From DAIOEK01 sp036746315 (GTDB lineage: Bacteria; Chloroflexota; Anaerolineae; Anaerolineales; Anaerolineaceae), in NCBI GenBank assembly GCA_036746315.1, contig DAIOEK010000003.1, positions 96,726 through 160,725 of the forward strand: DNA of 64,000 nt, read 5' to 3'. Of this stretch, positions 60,850-64,000 are shown one piece after another. The position numbers and the translations under genes were made by a program. Position 1 is the stretch's first letter. Every line of letters begins with the position of its first letter. Under the pieces are notes generated by a model. It had not been told where the DNA came from, made no database searches, and saw only the letters and a list, made by a program, of their open reading frames with translations.

Positions 60850-62454
60850 ATGAAACTCAACACAAGCAGTTTATTCAACAAACTTGCACGCCTGGGATAT
60901 ATCCTGGGGATGGCGTCCATGATTGCAGCGGCGCTGTTGACCGTTGTCAATCAGCCAGTATCGGCCTTTTTGGCTTCAGCTGGAAATACAAACCAGTCGT
61001 CTCAGGAGGAGCCAACAAATACACCTGAGAGTGATTCTGTAGAAACGGCGACGCCGGATTCGGGAATCAGCCTTTTCGGTTTCGGATCTCCGGGAGGTCA
61101 CCACGATCCTACCAACACGCCAACAAACACCAAAGAGCCAAGACCGACTAAAACACCATCACCAACGAAAACGCCCAAGACTCCCACCAACACTCCTGTA
61201 ATACCCACAGCCACGAACACCTCAGAGCCAACTGCAACCAACACATCGCAACCTACCGCAACTGACACATCAGAGCCAACTGCAACCAACACATCTGAAC
61301 CCACCTCAACCAGTACATCAGAGCCGACAGCAACCAATACTGCGCAGCCTACTGCTACAAAAACCAAGACAACACAAAACATACAACTGAACCTATCCCA
61401 CATTGAGTGTGTGAACGGTCAGGTGGAAATTCATTTCGTTTTGCTTAATGTTCCTGATGGGATTACTCCCGGCACATTAACATATACCTACGGCACGATC
61501 AATCCGGGAGCTCATACCGGCAACGTATGGCACTACACCGCCCATCTGGGATCTGGTAGTTATAATGTGACCAGCGCATCTGTAGTAGTAGACGGAGAGA
61601 CAATCTCATTGCACAATCCAGGTGACTATGCAGGCAATTATTCTTGCTCCACCTCCACGTCGACACCCACTTACACATCCACAGCTACCAATACTCCCAC
61701 TAACACGCCAACATCAACAGGAACTGTGACTGTCACACCAACCGAGACATCCACCGAAACCCCAACCGAAACGCCCACCGAAACACCTACTGAAACGCCG
61801 ACTGTAACTCCTACGAATACCGAAGTGCCTTTCCTGGACCTTCAACTGAAATGGGCTTGTGTTCAGGGCGATCAGCAGTGGACAGTAACCAACATAAACA
61901 ATTTTGCTGTTGAATTTGATTGGGTATTGGAAGACGCAGGTGTAGTCTCTATTACTTCGCCCATGAAATTAGCTGTGCCGGTGCCAATCAGCAAGCTGGC
62001 AGTCGTTGACAGTGGTACGCTTACTGTACCAGCAAATAGCTCCATTACGTTTAGCACTGCACCTGGATACCACGAAATGACCATTACCTGGAATAATGGA
62101 CAGGGCACGAGTAACCTGTCATTAACGACCAGCGAGGATTCGCCCTGCGCAGTAGATGAGCCTACTCCAACACCAACCACAGTCGTTCGCAACACCACCA
62201 CTCCGACCACTGTAGTAGGACGCACCAGCACACCCACTCGAGTGCGCACAAGCACGCCGGTCATCGTGACCCTCACACCTGATCCAGGTGATCCTGCCGC
62301 GTTCCTCATCCCGGTAACCGGTGCAGATGTGAGTGGCAGCCCGTTTGCCCAACATTCAGCCAGTTCACTATTTTTCAACCTTGGTCTGGCTTTCTTTGGA
62401 ATGGCATTTACCAGCCATGGGTTGTCTATTAAACTCGGAAAGAAGAAGCAATAA
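60850..62454 (+). CDS. Thr/Pro-rich surface protein with C-terminal IPVTG sorting signal
   Basis: 534 residues from ATG 60850 (SD GGGAGG; earlier in-frame starts are upstream of it). Signal peptide, then Thr/Pro-rich stalks separating two beta-rich modules (IQLNLSHIECVNGQVEIHFVLL and FLDLQLKWACVQGDQQWTV). The C-terminus reads FLIPVTGADVSG, then a hydrophobic helix FFNLGLAFFGMAFTSHG and KLGKKKQ: an LPxTG-like signal with Ile at position 1 and 43 residues to the end. The adjacent sortase gene makes it a likely substrate. Confidence 0.8.
   Translation: MKLNTSSLFNKLARLGYILGMASMIAAALLTVVNQPVSAFLASAGNTNQSSQEEPTNTPESDSVETATPDSGISLFGFGSPGGHHDPTNTPTNTKEPRPTKTPSPTKTPKTPTNTPVIPTATNTSEPTATNTSQPTATDTSEPTATNTSEPTSTSTSEPTATNTAQPTATKTKTTQNIQLNLSHIECVNGQVEIHFVLLNVPDGITPGTLTYTYGTINPGAHTGNVWHYTAHLGSGSYNVTSASVVVDGETISLHNPGDYAGNYSCSTSTSTPTYTSTATNTPTNTPTSTGTVTVTPTETSTETPTETPTETPTETPTVTPTNTEVPFLDLQLKWACVQGDQQWTVTNINNFAVEFDWVLEDAGVVSITSPMKLAVPVPISKLAVVDSGTLTVPANSSITFSTAPGYHEMTITWNNGQGTSNLSLTTSEDSPCAVDEPTPTPTTVVRNTTTPTTVVGRTSTPTRVRTSTPVIVTLTPDPGDPAAFLIPVTGADVSGSPFAQHSASSLFFNLGLAFFGMAFTSHGLSIKLGKKKQ
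61110..61380 (+). repeat. Thr/Pro/Ser codon repeat
   Basis: Imperfect repeats with the unit TNTSEPTA. Generates a false frame on the minus strand. Confidence 0.8.
61650..61830 (+). repeat. Second Thr/Pro repeat of the same protein
   Basis: Units around TPTNTPT and TETPTETPT; low-complexity stalk. Confidence 0.8.
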
Positions 62455-62472
62455 CTAAAAGTTATGGGAACT

Positions 62473-62502
62473 AAGAGGGCGCCCCAAAAGCGCCCTCTTT
62501 TT
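62473..62502 (+). terminator. Terminator between surface protein and sortase
   Basis: AAGAGGGCGC / GCGCCCTCTT stem with a 7-base loop and T-run; sortase expression would rely on read-through or a separate start. Confidence 0.85.
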
Positions 62503-62510
62503 GAAGAACA

Positions 62511-63272
62511 ATGAACTCACATAGATCGCTGGCACTATCTCTGATTATCGGGGGAATTATTATCTTGCTCATTTCGGCAGGGAATTTGTTTTTTGATATT
62601 CCCGGCATATTTGAGGAATTGCGCCTGCAACAAAAGATTAACACCAGCCCACAGCTTACTCCACCTCTTGAGGCAGGCCAGAAACCGGAGATAACTGAAG
62701 CCACAAAATTTGTGGATTCACAAACAACTCAAACCAGTATTGCGTCTGAGAGCACTCCAACACCTACCTCCACACCAATTCCACTACATGGATATATACC
62801 CGACCGGATAATTATTGATTCGATTGGACTGGACGCGCCGGTAATTACTGCCGAGCGGAAAACAGTGGAGGTGAAGAACCAATGGTTCGAACAATGGTCA
62901 GCCCCAGATTATTTTGCCGCCGGATGGCAGAGTAATTCCGCCCCTCTCGGCGTTGCAGGCAATACAGTCATCAACGGGCATCATAATGTTTTCGGCAAGG
63001 TTTTTGGGAAACTGGTAAATATTAATGTGGGAGATATTATCGAAGTACGCTCTGGATCAAAAACCTTTTATTACCAAGTGAAAGAAATGCTAATTCTAAG
63101 AGAAAGGGATGCGTCATTGGAGGACCGTATTAAAAATGCAGCCTGGATTGAGCATACCAACGATGAGCGCCTCACATTGGTCACCTGTCATCCTAAAAGC
63201 ACAAATACACATCGCCTGCTGATAATTGCTTTCCCACTGGCGGATGAGCCAACCCAAAGATTGGCACCATAA
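62511..63272 (+). CDS. Sortase (class E/C-like transpeptidase)
   Basis: 253 residues. N-terminal TM helix (LSLIIGGIIILLISAGNLFF), a Thr/Pro linker to about residue 90, then the sortase barrel: PDRIIIDSIGLDAPVI, catalytic His in NTVINGHHN (H157), catalytic Cys in LTLVTCHP (C226) and Arg in THRLLIIAFP (R235). All three catalytic residues are present. It lies 8 bases after the terminator of the IPVTG-bearing surface protein. Confidence 0.92.
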   Translation: MNSHRSLALSLIIGGIIILLISAGNLFFDIPGIFEELRLQQKINTSPQLTPPLEAGQKPEITEATKFVDSQTTQTSIASESTPTPTSTPIPLHGYIPDRIIIDSIGLDAPVITAERKTVEVKNQWFEQWSAPDYFAAGWQSNSAPLGVAGNTVINGHHNVFGKVFGKLVNINVGDIIEVRSGSKTFYYQVKEMLILRERDASLEDRIKNAAWIEHTNDERLTLVTCHPKSTNTHRLLIIAFPLADEPTQRLAP

Positions 63273-63306
63273 TACCAAACCATTCCCTCACTTTGTCATA
63301 CATTTT

Positions 63307-63335
63307 TTGACGAATAATCACCCCCGTGATACAAT
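63307..63335 (+). promoter_or_regulatory. Ribonuclease J promoter
   Basis: TTGACG (63307-63312), exact 17-bp spacer, TACAAT (63330-63335). Start expected near 63343, giving a leader of about 80 bases. Confidence 0.75.
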
Positions 63336-63342
63336 TTTAGCA

Positions 63343-63361
63343 GCGCAGATTGTCTCTGCGC
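63343..63361 (+). other. 5' UTR stem-loop of the ribonuclease J mRNA
   Basis: GCGCAGA / TCTGCGC with a 5-base loop, placed exactly at the expected RNA 5' end. May block 5'-exonucleolytic decay by RNase J itself. Confidence 0.55.
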
Positions 63362-63423
63362 GTAATTTCTTTGAATCCAACATTCTATTGAGGAATGTTT
63401 TAAGTAGTAAAGGTTAGTTTTTA

Positions 63424-64000
63424 ATGAAAGAAAAAATATTGAAAATAATTCCCCTCGGCGGGTTGGGCGAAGTGGGCAAGAATCTCATCGTCTATGAGTT
63501 CGGGGAGAATATTCTTGTCGTTGACACCGGGCTGATGTTCCCTTCCAATGATATGCTTGGAATCGACTATATCATTCCAGATATCGAATATCTGGTCCAG
63601 CATAAAGATTGGGTGAGGGGCATCATTATTACCCACGGGCATGAAGATCATACCGGGGCAATTCACCATGTTCTTCAGGAGATCAATGCGCCCATCTACG
63701 CCACGCCATTAACACGGGGGTTGGTGGAAGTCAAGATCGGCAAAAATGGCCTGGCATCACGAACAGTATTAAATACAGTTCATGCAGGTGACACAATCCA
63801 GTTAGGACCTTTCCAGGTGGAGTTCTTCCACGTATGCCATTCCATTCCGGATGGCGTGGGGTTGGGTATCACCACACCATTGGGCTTGGTCATCCATTCT
63901 GGAGACTACAAATTCGATCACACGCCGGTGGATAACTGGCCATCAGATTATGCCAAGCTGGCAGAATTCTCCTCTCGCGGAGTACTGGCGCTTCTGTCCG
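63424..64000 (+). CDS. rnj: Ribonuclease J, 5' part (runs off window)
   Basis: At least 192 residues from ATG 63424 to the window edge, without a stop. LGGLGEVGKNLIVYE, the metallo-beta-lactamase motif THGHEDHTGAIHHVL, HVCHSIPDGVGLGI and HSGDYKFDHTPVD match the N-terminal half of RNase J, a 5'-3' exo/endoribonuclease of mRNA decay and rRNA maturation. The beta-CASP and C-terminal parts are outside. Confidence 0.93.
   Translation, partial: MKEKILKIIPLGGLGEVGKNLIVYEFGENILVVDTGLMFPSNDMLGIDYIIPDIEYLVQHKDWVRGIIITHGHEDHTGAIHHVLQEINAPIYATPLTRGLVEVKIGKNGLASRTVLNTVHAGDTIQLGPFQVEFFHVCHSIPDGVGLGITTPLGLVIHSGDYKFDHTPVDNWPSDYAKLAEFSSRGVLALLS

Overview
The window looks like a chromosomal segment of a Chloroflexota bacterium, most likely class Anaerolineae. 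The signs are lipoproteins with Thr/Pro-rich linkers and SH3-like domains, TadE/TadG proteins with 'TPTPT' tails, a bacterial-type sortase, ABC-dominated uptake, KdpDE-type signalling and intermediate GC content. This placement is inferred from protein style only; no 16S rRNA is present. Both ends are cut inside genes (a YbjQ-family protein on the left, ribonuclease J on the right). I see no transposase, integrase, phage or CRISPR array.

Layout. 1-3.4 kb: YbjQ-family end, MFS permease, and a PadR regulator with its membrane-protein partner behind a promoter carrying phased operator half-sites. 3.4-8.9 kb: BMP-type (nucleoside-like) ABC importer. 9-13.2 kb: three Tad-type secreted proteins, followed by a sensor kinase and response regulator (to 16.1 kb). 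16.5-19.8 kb: two hairpins, tRNA-Arg(CCU), and three tandem paralogous SH3-domain lipoproteins. 19.8-23.8 kb: a 1327-residue multi-PAS diguanylate cyclase. 23.9-25.4 kb: SAM-I riboswitch and metK. 25.4-26.8 kb: ACT-domain protein and a secreted zinc-ribbon membrane protein. 26.9-28.9 kb: serine palmitoyltransferase-like enzyme plus a 3-ketosphinganine-reductase-like SDR, a likely sphingoid-base module. 29-31.4 kb: nonaheme cytochrome c and a cytochrome b/c fusion. 31.6-33.4 kb: SagB-type oxidoreductase and XdhC-family protein. 33.3-37.1 kb: an AT-rich interval with a decayed PAS gene, a 45-bp perfect palindrome and a beta-helix lipoprotein. 37.2-41.5 kb: KimA-type potassium importer with a KdpE/KdpD-like two-component system. 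41.7-46.2 kb: ABC-2 exporter, CPBP protease, SRPBCC and YdeI-family proteins. 46.2-52.1 kb: a complete branched-chain amino acid ABC operon (livKHMGF) with a promoter, a short hydrophobic leader ORF and a terminator hairpin upstream. 52.3-57.7 kb: secreted repeat protein, MntP, lipoprotein, HD-GYP sensor and a second SRPBCC protein. 57.7-60.7 kb: cobalamin riboswitch and btuFCD. 60.8-63.3 kb: a Thr/Pro-rich surface protein ending in an IPVTG sorting signal next to a sortase. 63.4 kb to end: ribonuclease J.

How it fits together. The cell seems to be a heterotroph with amino acid, nucleoside, cobalamin and potassium uptake and a decorated surface (Tad proteins, sortase substrate, SH3 lipoproteins). 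It uses c-di-GMP signalling (one diguanylate cyclase, one HD-GYP protein) and has a membrane-anchored multiheme electron conduit. The most unusual items are the SPT/KDSR-like pair, the KimA transporter apparently placed under a KdpDE-like system, the sortase with a non-canonical substrate, the candidate attenuation leader of the liv operon and the nonaheme/cytochrome b module.
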